A stretch of 64,000 nt of DNA, taken from positions 1,875,501-1,939,500 of the forward strand of contig NW_026262701.1 in NCBI RefSeq assembly GCF_021869535.1, read 5' to 3'. Below the pieces are notes generated by a model. The model made no database searches, was not told the origin of the DNA, and saw only the letters and a list, made by a program, of their open reading frames with translations. The position numbers and the translations under genes are program-made. Positions 47,541-60,266 of this stretch are shown piece after piece (position 1 is the stretch's first letter; every line of letters starts with the position of its first letter). Source of the DNA: Mytilus californianus. Taxonomy: Eukaryota; Mollusca; Bivalvia; Mytilida; Mytilidae.

Positions 47541-48349
47541 TTTGTGCTGTTATCCTAACTCACTGTACTGTTAAATTTAATTTTTATGAACTGTCAATGG
47601 ATGTTTGAAATTAAATAAAATGACAGACATTCCGAATTCTCGAGATACCAGTTTTATGTATACATATAAATAAAAAAAGGATTCGTAAGACAACAGCCTT
47701 TCGGTCAATTATATGTGAAATAGTTGAAATAAAATTTCAATTATATTTCAGTCAGTTTGATGCGCAATTCATTTTGAATAAGAATATCTATTTATGTATA
47801 TATGCATTTTTCATTTACTAATTTGGGTCAAACATCTTGCGCCGTTTCAACTGGGACTAATACAACACTTCAGTAGTCCCAGGATTTAACAAAGATCGAA
47901 CTGCGGAACTCCGGCCTTCAATTAATTTTACAAACTGCATCAAAATACAGAAAACATGAATCAAAATTTTTTTTACCGATAGCATCTGGTATTGGTTTTC
48001 ACTGGAGTTATCTTTACAGGCCAGCGGGTATTCAACCCCTTAATTGTGCGTCTTATCGCACATGTCAAATTAGCAAGTAAACAATATTATTTGGAATTTT
48101 ATATGGGATCGGAAAGTTAACCAAACAGAAAGACAGGTTTGTTGTTTTTATATAACAAAGGGTGGAATGGGCATGATTAGTATCGATTTATTCATTAGAA
48201 ATAAGCAAATAACGTCTCTTTTTAGCATTCTTCGTGAACCGTTAGAAAGCTGGAATGCGATTGGCAAGTACTGGCTTCGACAATTAAATGACAAGTATAA
48301 TGATCAATATTTGTATGTGAGTGTTCAAACGTTGACGGGCTAAATATTT
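47541..48349. other. Intron sequence without recognised genes
   Basis: Near 47850-47920 a GC-richer patch (CATCTTGCGCCGTTTCAACT, AACTGCGGAACTCCGGCCTT) may be repeat. No exon is supported. Confidence 0.3.
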
Positions 48350-49110
48350 ATATTCCTTTATTTTATCAGAAAATGATCTATACATGGTCTAATTTTCTAA
48401 AAACGGGAGAGAATCCCAAAACTAAGACCGAGGTACTTAATATGAGATTTTGTGGTAATTCAAATCTTTCATTCCAAAAAAAATATTGTTTTTTCTTCCT
48501 TTCTGAACAATAACATGAAATATTTCAAAGAAATGGAATGAAGAAATCAACGATTTTTTTTACAGTTGTAGCTCTATATTTGAAAATCTTGTGGATAAAA
48601 GAAACTGTATATCGGAATTTTCAAGAGTTAAAGTTCAATACCAATCGACTTTTTACAAATTTAAGAAACTGGTAATAAAATTAATGAAAAAACAAACATA
48701 GAATTAAAACTTTCTGATGAAATGTTCATATTAGATAGAAATGACCAAAAAATCAAACCTAAAAAAGTTGAAACTCAAATATATTCAAGACATGATTAAT
48801 AAGAATATATTTCCAAAATGTTAAAACAGATGGCAAGAAATTTTTGGACATGAATTTAATTGGAAAATAGTATGTATGGGACAATCTGAAAAAAAGCTAA
48901 TATCATGAAAAAAATTAAAGAATTTCAATTGAAATGTATTCACAATATCATATATACGGAAAGTAAACTTTAAAAATGCGATAGTCAAATGGAAAATGTC
49001 AGATTTGCCAAACGGTTGATAATACTGAATATTTACAACATTTATTTTTTTATTGCAGCACAACCAAAATAATCATTAGTGAAAAGAAAGATTTTTTATC
49101 TTATGGAATA
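48350..49110 (+). pseudogene. L1-like LINE 3' fragment
   Basis: Across shifting frames the plus strand reads KMLKQMARNFW, NWKIVCMGQS, KKLKNFN, and KWKMSDLPNG or, in another frame, KCQICQ followed by EYLQHLFFYC. The pattern of dWK-i, K-keFqwK, C-xC and E-HLFF-C is the C-terminal region of L1/Tx1-type reverse-transcriptase proteins with their CCHC-like end. Heavily broken. It lies opposite to the host gene. Confidence 0.55.
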
Positions 49111-51162
49111 TTCAATAGAATGATGTAAATTTAAAACATTTTATGCTTTTTGGGAGATAGCAGTGGTCAATCGAACCAAACTTTACCTGTAAATCTCTTT
49201 TTTTTATTTTGACAAAATGGTCCTAGTGGAAAATAAGAAACACAATCTATTATGATGGCAAAAAAATGTCACCTACAGATATTTCGAATTTTTAGAAATC
49301 ATAGATGATAACCAATCTGAAATATGTACTCTGCTATTTATCTAATAATACAATAGACAAAGAAAAAATAAACAAATTAATTAATTTTATATAATAATTA
49401 CAAATCTTGTAGGAGATAACAGGCACGATGTTATGTGGTCTGCCTTTTATGTCTTTTTAATTTGTATTAGGTAATCCATGGTTTAGAGGTGCACTCGATT
49501 ATGTTATAATGTTATATTATTTGTTTTTATATTACATTCTAGAAAGATGTTCTTTTTCATTTATTGTCATATAAAAGAATAATAAGTATTAATATACTAC
49601 TTTTTCTGGTAAAAAAAGTGCACTTTTTTTCAGCCTCCTGCTTCCCGGACAGTTAGTTTTAAATGTAAACGGGACTCCTTAGTTTGTTCCCCGGGTAACT
49701 GAGGAAATTGTAAACAGGAAATGTTTGGAATAAACAAGTATCAATTTATTAAAAAACATTTTAGCAAGTGACCCCAAGAGCGAGGATGGATTATCGTCCT
49801 TGTCGAAACAAATATATTTTTTTTAAATTGAGTTATCTCCCTTTAACCGGACAGGTTCTTGGCAATGCAACTATCAAAACCACCCTAAACTACTTTGATG
49901 GTCATTTGTATGCAGTGCAATTTTCAAAACTTGTCCTTTCACATAATTCTTTTTGAAAAAAAAGTGGTTTTTTTAATGTATTTCCGTGAAAACCCTTTAG
50001 CAGTGATAAATGCACATGAGGTTTTTAAGGAAACATTGTTACATCACACGTATTATGATGTCATTGAATAACGATCGATCCAAAAAATGCCAAGTTCAGT
50101 TTGCAGAGTTACACGAGGAACAGTTGCCTCAAGGTCTAACTCGGAATATCGATTCGAAAATATCAGTAACTAAGAATTTTTATATAATATCAAGACCATA
50201 GCAACAGTTTTCATATCAGCATATTTTCAACATACTGATTGTAATTTCAATTGCATAAATATCATAAATCAACAATTTAGAGCTTGCCTAATAAAACAAA
50301 ATGATTACCAGTTATTCAGAACTTTTTAAAACCTCTAATTTGCCGTCTCAGGTTACATAGTAATGATATTTCTGAAATTGAAAAAAGACAAACAAATTTC
50401 TTAGGTTGTGTTTTCATTTTATTTCAATACATAAGTATTTATTTTTGAGAGAGAAAGTCAAATTCTAGAAATTTTTTTTCACAAAAAAAGAGAGATGATT
50501 CTCTCTTGTGGCTTATCAACCTTCATTTAAACCTTTTAAATGAGGAGCAATCAGTAGAAGCTTAATAACTGAATAGATGAAGCACTATGTTTTCAAAAGG
50601 TTAGACCCTCCCCCTTTTTCACTAAGAAAAGACAATATCTTGTGATTTACTAGTGCACACTAAAATATGATAATTCGTGATGTTCTTAAGACATATGTGT
50701 CTGTTTATTTGCATATCATAATGACCAGCTTATAATTAACAGTCAAATTATTGGTGTGAAACAAATGTAATGATGTATCAAATTTTACTCGTATGAAGTG
50801 TGTTATTTCCCTTGATTATAAGTTATTCCTGTAGACTGGAATGATAATTACTTAAAAATGTTTACTTACAATTAAATAATATTAAATGTTTCCATAAGAA
50901 GTTAGTGCCTAATTAAGTCAATAACAAGTGCCTTTCGGCTTTTCTCGGGTAAACAAACGTTTGAATGTGCCTACCAGAAGTGCTCCGCCCCGTGCCCGTA
51001 ATGCATTTCAAAAGCAAAAGTTGTTGCTGGTCTTTATAGGTAATGTTTATCCAGAACCAGCTGTGATAACTAGGTCATATAAAAGACAACTAACCTTCAT
51101 TTTCACAATTTTCTCTGGTGTCCAAGGTTCAGTCATGCATAAATCGGTCTTAGAACTTTGGA
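49111..51162. other. Intron sequence with a few unassigned coding-like patches
   Basis: A GC-richer frame at 50928-51060 (RVNKRLNVPTRSAPPRARNAF) ends near a possible donor (TATAG|GTAATG) but matches nothing I know. The frames at 49768-49956 and 50010-50201 lack motifs. Confidence 0.25.
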
Positions 51163-51601
51163 CAATATGCGCAATTGTTTCCCCATAGGCGTTAATGGTA
51201 ACGCTTTCTTCTGTAGCTCAGTCCATATCGTTAACTTGGATATGTATGATTGCTCGTTACGAAGCTGAGATATTTTCACATAAATGGTTAAATTTTCGGG
51301 GTATGAAGTGATATTATTTTGTCCGTAAATTAGCATACCCCGAAAATCATTTCGTGATGAGGCGCCTCGTGGTATAAAAATCCATTTTTAACACAATAAG
51401 TCCGTTGAAAAATTAATACTTTGAACACATTTAATAGCTCCATATTTTTTTTCTATGTTCCTCTAATTTCCAAATCAACACACATGGTTAAGCTCAGTCA
51501 CTTTTTTAAAATAGAAACGTGTCCAATATCACTACACAGAGATTTTTTGTTTACACACAACTTTCGAGTTCCTCATGTTGAGGCGCTATATGTACATTGA
51601 C
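51163..51601 (-). repeat. 440-bp repeat family H, copy 2
   Basis: This is the partner of 35029-35490, in the same orientation and order. The minus-strand frame 51133-51336 keeps WTELQKKALPLTPMGKQLRI in the conserved part. Confidence 0.75.
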
Positions 51602-51659
51602 CTAGCTCTAGCTTCCGAAAGTGTAATTCATAAAACAAAAAAAGAGACGTTGCAATCTA

Positions 51660-53960
51660 ATAAAAAAAAAAAGCGTTTCAAACATTTCGAAAGAAGATTG
51701 AGATTCATTAATACATGAGCATATTGAAGAATTTCCCAGTAGTGGCAAAAATATGGCAAAAAAACTCTTCATAATTCTTCATATGATAATAATGTATTAT
51801 AATCGGACACAAGACTATTGGAAAAGAATACACAAGGTGCAATATATTTAAACTTCAAAATCATCTTGCCAACTATTTTAAAGTTTTGGTTCAGCCATAT
51901 GGACTTGGTCAGAATATCAACTTGGAACAATTTACCTGAATGTCATGCCAAAAGGGATTGACTTTTTTTGCTAAATAAAGCAATCCATCTTGACTGTGTA
52001 AAACTTTGTCACCCCCAAATTTATGTATATAACTAAGTAGCAAGATTTTCCATGGGGAGTGATTTAGTGGATCAAGTAATTTATACAGCCAAGACATTTT
52101 TTACACTATAGCATCGTTAGACCGCGATCACAGTGTTTTGACATTACCACTGTTCTCATCACTTTATCTGGTTTCTCTTCCCATAAAAATTTTTAAGATA
52201 TATTCTGTATCTCTTTCAGAACCCCTTCTGGGGGGCTAGTAAGAACAGTCAGAACATGAACTAACATTGGAAGTGCTAAAGATTTAATAACTACAACCCT
52301 TCCAATATATGTTAGTTCTCTGTAAGCCCAAGTATTTAGCAATGACTTGATACTGTTTATCTTGGCTGTAAAATCACATAGAGTCTTATCCACTATAGCA
52401 AGCTCAAACTATATACCTAATAGTTTGAGCCTTCCAGAAAGGTTCCAAAAAAGATACCCGTTATTTAACACTGCACTAGAGGCATCACAGTAGCATGCTT
52501 GAATCCAACTCATAAATGTATGGCCAAAACCATAAATCTGTAAAGCCTCTAATATAAAAGACCATTCGAAGGCTTTTCAAAATCAACCAAAGATAAATTC
52601 TAAGAATGTCATCTTGCTCCATCTTTTCAATCCGATCAGAAATAAATCTAGTACATTCGCCTATATACCTACCTTTAAGAAACCCTTTATGTGTTTGGCT
52701 TATTATATCTACAAGCACCCTTTTTAGTCTATGCAAGACTTGCGGTAGCTATCTTAAAGTCTACGCATAACCGTGTGATAGGCCACCAGTTCTTCAGATA
52801 AAATGTTGACTTACCCTCCTTTGGTATACAAGTAATGATTCCTTGTCTTAGAGTGATAGAACACTTTCCATATTCTAAAGCCTCATTTAAAAATCTTACC
52901 AGTGGTTTCTTAATATCATCCAAAAAACAAAAATGTAAAATTCAACAGTGAATCCATCTATAACAGGTGATTTGGAATTCTTCATATGTTGAAGAGAAGA
53001 CAAATATTTCTGCATTGTTAAAGATCTCTCACAGGAACCCACCTCTTCTTTATTAGGTTTTGTAATAAAAGGATCATTATGTTGAAGAAATGTGTCCATG
53101 TGAGTTTCAAGTAACAATGGACTAGAACTAGTATATATTTCCTTATAAAACTGTTTTTGTTCATTTCTAATAATACTGGGAACTGTTATCTTAGTCTCGG
53201 CCTCCAAAATAAGTTTGGGAATATTTTTTTCTGTGTAATGTTTTTTTTTCCCAAAATTACAAAAATAGTTATTGCAGATCCGTGGACTTTCATCTTAATC
53301 ATATCCAATCACAGCTGATAGCTTACATTAAACTGTTTATCCTCTGTCTCGATATCCATAGATGGATCAGACTCATTTTATTCAGTGACAGTTTTGATGT
53401 CCCCTTTTACTTTCTCAATAAATTCAGTTTCCCTCAAAAGACTTTTATTAAATTGCCATGTACCCTGCCCTCTTATCTGACTCAAAATCTAAAATTAATC
53501 AATACAGGAGAATGATCCAATCTATAACTAAATATATATCTGATGAAATAACAAATGCTAGTATATCAGAGGTAATCGTGAAGTAGTCCAAACGACTTTG
53601 TTTGTGATTTGGACCCCGCCATGAGTACCTCTTATCAAAAAGGTGCTACTGGCGCCATATATCTAGTAAATCTAGTTCATGCATTACCTCATGACTCTTA
53701 GCTTTTGACTGGGGATTATTTCCACTTCTATAATGTAATGAGTCCATGTCATAATCTTGAACAACATTCCAATCTCCCACTACTACAATTGACGAATTGC
53801 CATAGTGGGAAATTTTGTGAGGTGAGGAGTCAGAATTTATCATTATGCGAACTACGTCATCGGTGCATGTAAACAATGGACTGGTTCAGTTGTATACATA
53901 AGTGTTCAGTAGAACCAGGCCAAGGTTGAATCAAACGACTAGAAAAAACAACAGTCTGTA
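51660..53960 (-). pseudogene. Decayed L1-like (Tx1/L1 clade) LINE with endonuclease and RT remnants
   Basis: Read from high to low coordinates: an AP-endonuclease piece SSIVVVGDWNVVQDYDMDSL (53646-53876); the RT N-terminal segment LTMQKYLSSLQHMKNSKSPV with IDGFTVEFYIFVFW (52896-53207); LRQGIITCIPKEGKS and YLKNWWPITRL (52729-52923); RLKRVLVDIISQTHKGFLKG with RYIGECTRFISDRIEKM (52485-52736); TWAYRELTYIGRVVVIKSLA (52193-52393); and WHDIQVN with, after a shift, KSIWLNQNFKIVGKMILK near 51850-51960. The order is that of an L1-type ORF2. Stops and shifts are scattered and the YxDD box was not found. It lies in intron B-C in the host gene's orientation. Confidence 0.8.
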
Positions 53961-54174
53961 TACTTGTCATCTATATATTGATATTAGAATGAACGATGTC
54001 TCATACACTTGCATAAAAGTTCATGCTCAAACTATCATTAAAAAAGTTAAATACATATAACACAATTAATGTCTCAAAGATAACGAAATACGATAATTAA
54101 ACGGTACATGGAATACTTATGTCCGTTCCTTTCTGAAAATATAACCAAACGCGATATAAAACATAGTAACTGTT

Positions 54175-54470
54175 GGACAATAAACTCATCATAGATACCA
54201 GGATAAAATTTTGTATTTACGCCAGACGCGCAATTCGTCTACAAAAGACTCATCAGTGACGCTCAAATCCAAAAAAGTTAAAAAGGCCAAATAAAGTTCA
54301 AAGTTGAAGAGCATTTATGACCAAAAATCCTAAAAGTTTTGCCACATACAGCTAAGGTAATCTATTCCTGAGGTAGAAAAGCCTTAGTATTTCAAAAATT
54401 CAAAATTTTATAAACAGTTAATTTTAAATATGACCATATCAATGATAAGTCATGTCAGCACAGAACAATA
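54175..54470 (-). repeat. Family C repeat, inverse copy
   Basis: TACGCCAGACGCGCAATTCG, GACTCATCAGTGACGCTCAA and GAGGTAGAAAAGCCTTAGTA are the complement of the 29735-30425 copies. Confidence 0.8.
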
Positions 54471-54512
54471 TTTCATCAAACAGTCTAACAAGATTCTCTT
54501 TGTTTATAGCAT

Positions 54513-55695
54513 CTAACAGAATTTGAAAGCATTGTCATTAACGGTCAAAATCAGCACAAAAAAAAACTGTATATTACTGAAGCGACTCATTTCAGTGGCA
54601 ATCACTGGTATATTCCATGGATAGTGTACTGGACAGCATGCAGTCGAGGATAAACAATGTGAATCTGATTCAAGCACAAGCTGGTGTGGTGGGATTCTAG
54701 GAATTACTTCCAAACCGGTATAGTTCCGAATGAACTTTCCATATACACCAAGAATTATACTTGGTAGTTGTTGCCAAGCAGTCATCTCCGCAATAGTTCC
54801 TTCAATTCATGTCAGCCAGCTCAGCAAAATCTCTGCATTGAATTTCAACAGAAAAACTGTTCCTCCTAGCTAAGAGCAGCATATGTATAAAGGCCTCCTC
54901 CTGATTACGACGCACCTCTCCTTTTACCTGCTAGGATTACGACGGTGACGACAACGAATGCAGGTTGTAGTGTAATCAAGTTCAACTTCACCTATGGCAA
55001 CACATAAATGGTTATCTGTCAGGGAATACATTTGATCCATCTGCCTCTGGGATATGCATTCTGCAGTAAGATTTGGATACATATATCGAAAGAGACGTAA
55101 AAACCAACGGGCAAATCCCAAGTCAGAAGCCCAGTTGTTCAATTTTGACGGACATGATCAGCCAGGTGCCACAGTGAAATTGCTTCAGTTAAGTTAGAAC
55201 CTTCATATATCAGGCGTTATTTCTGTAGTAAATATTTCTGTTGTTTCACTGCCCCAGCTCGGGGTAGGAGAACTTCTATCAGTTTCCAGTTGAACATACA
55301 TATGAAATGTTTTTGTTGATTGTAAATATAATTCGGGACAGTAATTATCGGCCCAAAAGTTCAAAAGTTTAGTTCTTGAGGTGAAAATTGGTTTTTTCAC
55401 CAAAGTGTCAAGTTCCCTCTGGATCATTCTAACCATGCCATAATTGTTCAGTGAACACAACATAAGCTGGCACCAACGATGTATGTAGTCTTTGTCAAAT
55501 ACGGTACTTTCAAACCTATGTTCAATTGTATGTTGGTGCACCAAATTTCCAGCTTGAGCCTCTTGAACTTCAAAGCTTCAGCAGGTGTTATGTGGTTCCA
55601 AATACAATGGGAAATGCGTCTTTAAGACATGGATTCTCATTTTACCATGTGTCACTAACCCACAGACAAAACACTGATGTGTTACGATGCACGTT
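54513..55695 (-). pseudogene. C2H2 zinc finger plus TatD-type nuclease pseudogene
   Basis: In one minus frame from about 55695: HQCFVCGLVTHGKMRIHVLK with THFP, a C2H2-like finger; a TGA near 55572; then VHQHTIEHRFES, WCQLMLCSLNNYGMVRMIQR and PTPSWGSETTEIF to a stop at 55203. After a shift comes GFARWFLRLFRYMYPNLTAE, and TDNHLCVAIGEVELDY, the (A/V)xGE-GLDY motif of TatD metal-dependent DNases. Then come EEAFIHMLLLARRN and VEIQCRDF (the AF--QL-LA and V-IHCRD motifs, His lost) and IPPHQLVLESDSHCL (the LLLETD motif). TATDN2-like proteins are numerous in molluscs. At least three disruptions make it dead. The association of finger and nuclease suggests a mobile-element origin, which is inference. 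Confidence 0.65.
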
Positions 55696-55754
55696 TTTTG
55701 TTTATCTCAAAGTCCGCTAAAGGCGTGTGATTATGTATACTTCCACTTAACTTC

Positions 55755-56013
55755 TATGGTGGAGATTGGTCTCATTGGCTATCATATTACAACTTCTTAA
55801 TTACTGTGGATTCATTTATTTTCGTGGGTACCAATTTTCGTGGATTAAGGAAAACTGACTTGTTTGTTGATATTTAATTTCGTGGTTTTGACGAAGTCTG
55901 CATACAAGACTATGGAAAATTTGTTATTCGTTGAACAATTAATTTCGTGGTTCACCTGTACCCACGAAATCCACTAAAATTGGTATCCAACGAATAATAA
56001 TGAATCCACAGTA
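55755..56013. mobile_element. Family A scrap and a ~214-bp palindromic MITE
   Basis: 55765-55800 is an inverse family A end (TCTCATTGGCTATCATATTA). 55800-56013 starts TTACTGTGGATTCATT and ends AATGAATCCACAGTAA, and both halves repeat TTTCGTGG/CCACGAAA and GGTACC-type blocks as a hairpin. This is a MITE pattern widespread in bivalve genomes. Confidence 0.8.
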
Positions 56014-57475
56014 AACAGATTTGAAAGTAAAAACACTAAACTGTTTACGGAATAAGTAACTAATTGCAATATGTTCGTGATCAGTGTTTTTATCTAATTT
56101 TGTTTTTTAAATAAATACTGCATTATTTGTTAGTAATAGTCAAATACAAATTTCACCCTAAACATGCTAAACAGATCAGATTTATAGAATAAATGATGTT
56201 AACAATGAATAATTTCTGTTCATTTTACATTTTTCCCTCTATAAATTATTATATAGCGAACACAAAATATCAAACCAGACAAAGAGAACAAGTAAATATA
56301 CTGGAATATACCAAAGTGACGTACACAAAATGAAAAATTAAGCAAGAACAGAAATTTGAAAAGTTTTACCATCTGAAAGAATAACATATAGTGACATATT
56401 TGTTTTAATTCAATCATTTCCATTTCATTTGTCTACGAAGGCGTGCAATTAAGAAATTTGGCCAATAAATCTAAATTCTGGCTACTAATGTACGTTGTCG
56501 ATAAAAAAAAAGTCCAGCAATTCTATAATGTTATCCTGTTTATTAATGTTGTCTGAATCGGTTTGTTTCATCGCAAATTTCGATCTAGCATGACTAATTA
56601 AGACAATGAAAGTGTAGCAGAAGTTGTAACTTTTGTAAATTAATTACTCTTACACGAGAAGATGACGTTGATCTTCCAATTGCACATGGCGTAGTGTCAA
56701 GCGTGAAGATTGAAGATTAAAGACTTAATGTTTAGGATTTGGAAGGATCCTTATATGATTGACAATATGTTTATCACACCTCATGGCAATATAGCTTAAG
56801 GCAGTCTTTTTCTTCTAAAGAATGATAGTTGGAACTTTACAACGATTGGATAATGCAGAATAAAGATGATAATTTCAAATTGTCTTTTTTATGAAAATGT
56901 CACATGTTAGAATATGTGAGGGATCCTTGTTTTTTGCTGTGAATTTCAAATTCTTTACAAAAAGTAAAATCACAAAAATACTGAACTCCGAGGAAATTTG
57001 TTTTTTTGGCAGAAACAACAACATCGGGGATTTGGCTTCTGAAATAAATAACATATTTTTTATAAGAAAAGAAGATATCTGAAGCATCGGAACTTTGAAC
57101 GGATCAGAATCTTGCTTGTATGATAAAAAATGTACAAAATGAAAAGATCATGAATGCAATTCTGAATGCCTTTTGCCTAATACTTTTATAGCAAGCTGCA
57201 AAACAATACTGGGCGAAATCTGATACATATTAAGCGTCTACATTCATTAGAATTCAATATTTGATAAAATAACCAAGGAGGTTATCTATGAACCATTCAA
57301 ACTATTATTAAACCTTTATTAATCACCCGATAAAGGAGAACAAACATATTGATTCGTAGTTTGCAACAAAAATAAAATCAGCTTCAAAATAAGAAAGTGG
57401 CATAGATATCATTGTTTGTTTTTGTGACATTTTAGTTTGAAAAATGGTATTGTATTGTTAAATGTGTATTCCTAC
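56014..57475. other. AT-rich intron before exon B's donor side
   Basis: 56970-57000 holds the complement of a CCTCGGAGTTCAG scrap seen at 39030. No exon is supported; overlapping frames at 56875-57087 on both strands lack motifs. Confidence 0.35.
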
Positions 57476-57705
57476 CATTTCTCCATCTTGAATGCTAAAG
57501 ATTGGAACTTTTATTTCTCTCTTGTTGCCAGCTCTGTCGACGTTTATAGTAATGCTTTCGACTTCATGTATGTTGTCATCATCCCCTTCAATATCAACAT
57601 AACATTTTCTTGGAATCAATTCATAGAGTTTCTTTGGTAGTCTGTTTTGTTTTTCTTTTGAGAGCTTTTGGAACCATTCGGTTTTACCAATGTTCTTTTC
57701 TAAAT
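57476..57705 (-). CDS. STING exon B: central part of the binding domain with the lid segment
   Basis: This 230-bp exon is bounded by acceptor ATATATTTTAG and donor ATG|GTAGGA and is fully open. It completes an Asp codon with exon A, giving VLPDLEKNI where vertebrate STING has ILPELQARI. Further on come KLYELIPRKCYVDI (family LYILLPLDCGVPD), an acidic EGDDDNIHEVES stretch (family DPNIRFLD), and DRAGNKREIKVPIFSIQ (family DRAGIKDRVYSNSIY, the beta-strand lid over the ligand). The Arg at human 232 is conserved. At human 238, where Arg contacts the dinucleotide phosphates, ungapped alignment puts Glu, with Arg one residue earlier. Human Tyr240 becomes Lys. The exon ends in phase 0. Confidence 0.87.
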
Positions 57706-57949
57706 CTAAAATATATCTTATATAGTCAGATTATGTCGTATTGAGAATTTTAAACTAGCGTGTTTATAGTTTAAAAGGTATTAATGTCATCAACATAGGC
57801 ACAATCCTTCACTATAAATTTGCTCACTCAAAAATACCTCCCTATTCCAAAAATCAGTTTATGCTACCTATCAATATAATGGGTTTGTATGCGACTGGCA
57901 TACAAGTGAGAGATTTAGCTAGATTTACAACCAGGTTTGATCCATCATG

Positions 57950-58400
57950 TTCTACAAAAGGAAAAAAGTAAAATAACAAACTCCGAGGAAAATTTTGCCT
58001 AACTTGATGGTCTTGATATCTTTGTTGGCAATTAAACGCTTTAGAAAGAATTTTTTTCCTTTTTCATCATTTTCAATGGGAACAGGTTTGAAAAGTCTGC
58101 GTTTCGAAATATCCGAGATGATTGCTGTCAGTTTTTGTTTGAATGGGGGTTTATTGCAGTGGTTTCTAAACATAACTTGTACAGAGAATTAAGTCTTGAA
58201 AGGTTAGTGAATAAAGTCCATGTATAAATGATATTTGTTTTCAAGGAAATGCCTGTATCAAGTTAGAAACATAACAGCTGTTTTTATTTTGTTTGCTGTG
58301 TTTGAGTTTTTGATTTTATCGTTGGATAAGGGACTTTCCGATTTAATTTTTCCTTGGTATTTTTGTTATTTTACTTTTTTCATACCGATACCAAACCAAT
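57950..58400. pseudogene. Possible N-terminal RT-element fragment and an adjacent repeat block
   Basis: The minus frame 57952-58173 reads NHCNKPPFKQKLTAIISDIS, RRLFKPVPIENDEKGKKFF and LKRLIANKDIKTIKLGKIFL. The ANK(D/G)I-TI-LGKIL pattern reminds me of the N-terminal part of the bivalve RT family, but this is weak. 58220-58380 (GGACTTTCCGATTTAATTTT) is the block also inserted at 38900-39070. Confidence 0.3.
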
Positions 58401-58799
58401 TGCAACTCGAACTTTGAATTACAAACAAGTGTTACAGGGTCTCAATAATGACGAATTCAAGTGTAAAACTCCAGATTACACATGTGCTAGTTCCTATTCA
58501 CATGTAATCCGTCTTACCACGGTATTAATTGTGATTTAAACATTGTCAATAACACTTTTCGGCAAAATGGGTTATCCTTAGATCCGACATATCGTGCGCC
58601 TCAATCCATCACTTTGCAAAATACAACGGGTTAATCGTTAAATTAAAGACTTTTCCAATTGGGAAACTACCTATTCTGGAAGCGGTGTTAATTGGACGAG
58701 GAAACTAAAAAAATTCAAAGGTATGTTTGAGTACAAGTTATTCAAAACACAAATAGCATTCCAATTGAAACCAACTCTGCTCCTCTTCTTGCCTAATTA

Positions 58800-58950
58800 A
58801 TCATATGCGGCGGACTTTGTACAGGAGCTTTTCAGAAAGCATGGAAAGAAGTTAGCAGTATCCTTCAGCTTCACTTTCGGTTATAAAGATGATATTTCTT
58901 TACTGAACAATTCAAAATGTGGTGACTATGTTGAACATAAATGACGACGA
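58800..58950 (+). pseudogene. Reverse-transcriptase core fragment (bivalve RT family)
   Basis: The frame reads YAADFVQELFRKHGKKLAVS, FSFTFGYKDDISLLNNSKCG and DYVEH. This spans the FTFRYxDDxLSLNN active-site region, with Gly for the usual Arg and YKDD for YIDD. Sequence on either side does not continue the protein. 58951-60266 shows nothing else recognised in intron A-B. Confidence 0.65.
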
Positions 58951-60266
58951 ATATGTTCCAATCGTCTCAACAACAATCCCACTACCTTCTCCGAATGTGC
59001 CCCTGGAAGTAGATGTATCAATATGTTTGTCTTACATGAGCAATACGACTGGTACCAAATGTGGAGCACATTATAGTACGACATTGTCATGTAAAACAGA
59101 AGTTATATCATTTAATCAAATGGTCCTTTGAAAAGTTTTATCATTACATTAAGCAGGTTTGAAGTGTTAAGCGATTCAAAGGAAACAGTGTATTTGCCGT
59201 TAATTTTTATCGTAAGATATTATTAAATTGACCATCAATAGATTTAGACACATTGCTAAAGCCCTCGGTCCGATATGGGAATATCATGAAGATTAAAAGG
59301 CAAACATTGAAAACGCCATGTAATAATTATATTCTGAATCAAAGGTACAAATGGTGGAAATAAATACTTAAATATGATATTTGTAGTCACTCAATATTGT
59401 TTTCAATATATTCTGATTATAATCGAATTAAACAATACAGTGGTTATCGTATTAAAAGTAAACGGGAAGATATTATTTCTGACTTTCTTCACTCATTAAT
59501 TAAAAGAACAGCGACTTTGACTTTCATTCACTTGATTTGGCTCAGGTGTCTTCTTCAATCTTGAATTTTGAAGTAGCAGATAACAATTGGTCTAGATCTT
59601 TAATGAAATGTGCAAATTTTGAGAGCAGTGTGTAATTCAAGTGTAAGACTTTTTAATGTAAATAAACAAACTTATGTGTTCTCCATATTAGCGGATGTAA
59701 TTTCTAAAAAAAAACACCATGTTTGTGTTATATTTATTTTTGTCAACTTTGCCAAAACAGGGGAGACAACTCAGATAGTAGGGCAGATAACTCAGATAAA
59801 GTTGTTTTATCATAGAAAGTGTTGTGAATTTACCTATTCTAATATGTAGCAGGAAAATAAGTTCGGTGACCCCATTTTTTCTTCTTCTTATCCGCAAGCA
59901 TGTTAGAGGAGCTTAGCCTATCTTCTCACATTTTATCTCAAAATTCTATAATGTAGTTGTCTTTTTATCACACACACTTGAATTTCCATGCATAACCTAT
60001 ACAAAATCTGACAATTTTACACAACCTGTAGCGTGAAAAAAAGTCCGGTGACCCATACTTTTTATTACATTTTTGAAAAATGCTATTATCAAAACTTCAT
60101 TTTGACAAATTATTAAACTTTTCCTTGTATTTCAATTAAGACGCACCAGCTACCTTAACACTATATTCTTTTTTATTTATATTACCAGACACACAAACAA
60201 AGATGCCAGCTTTAAATTTAGACGTAACAACAATTAATATAACATCTCAATATTGAAAAAAAATAC

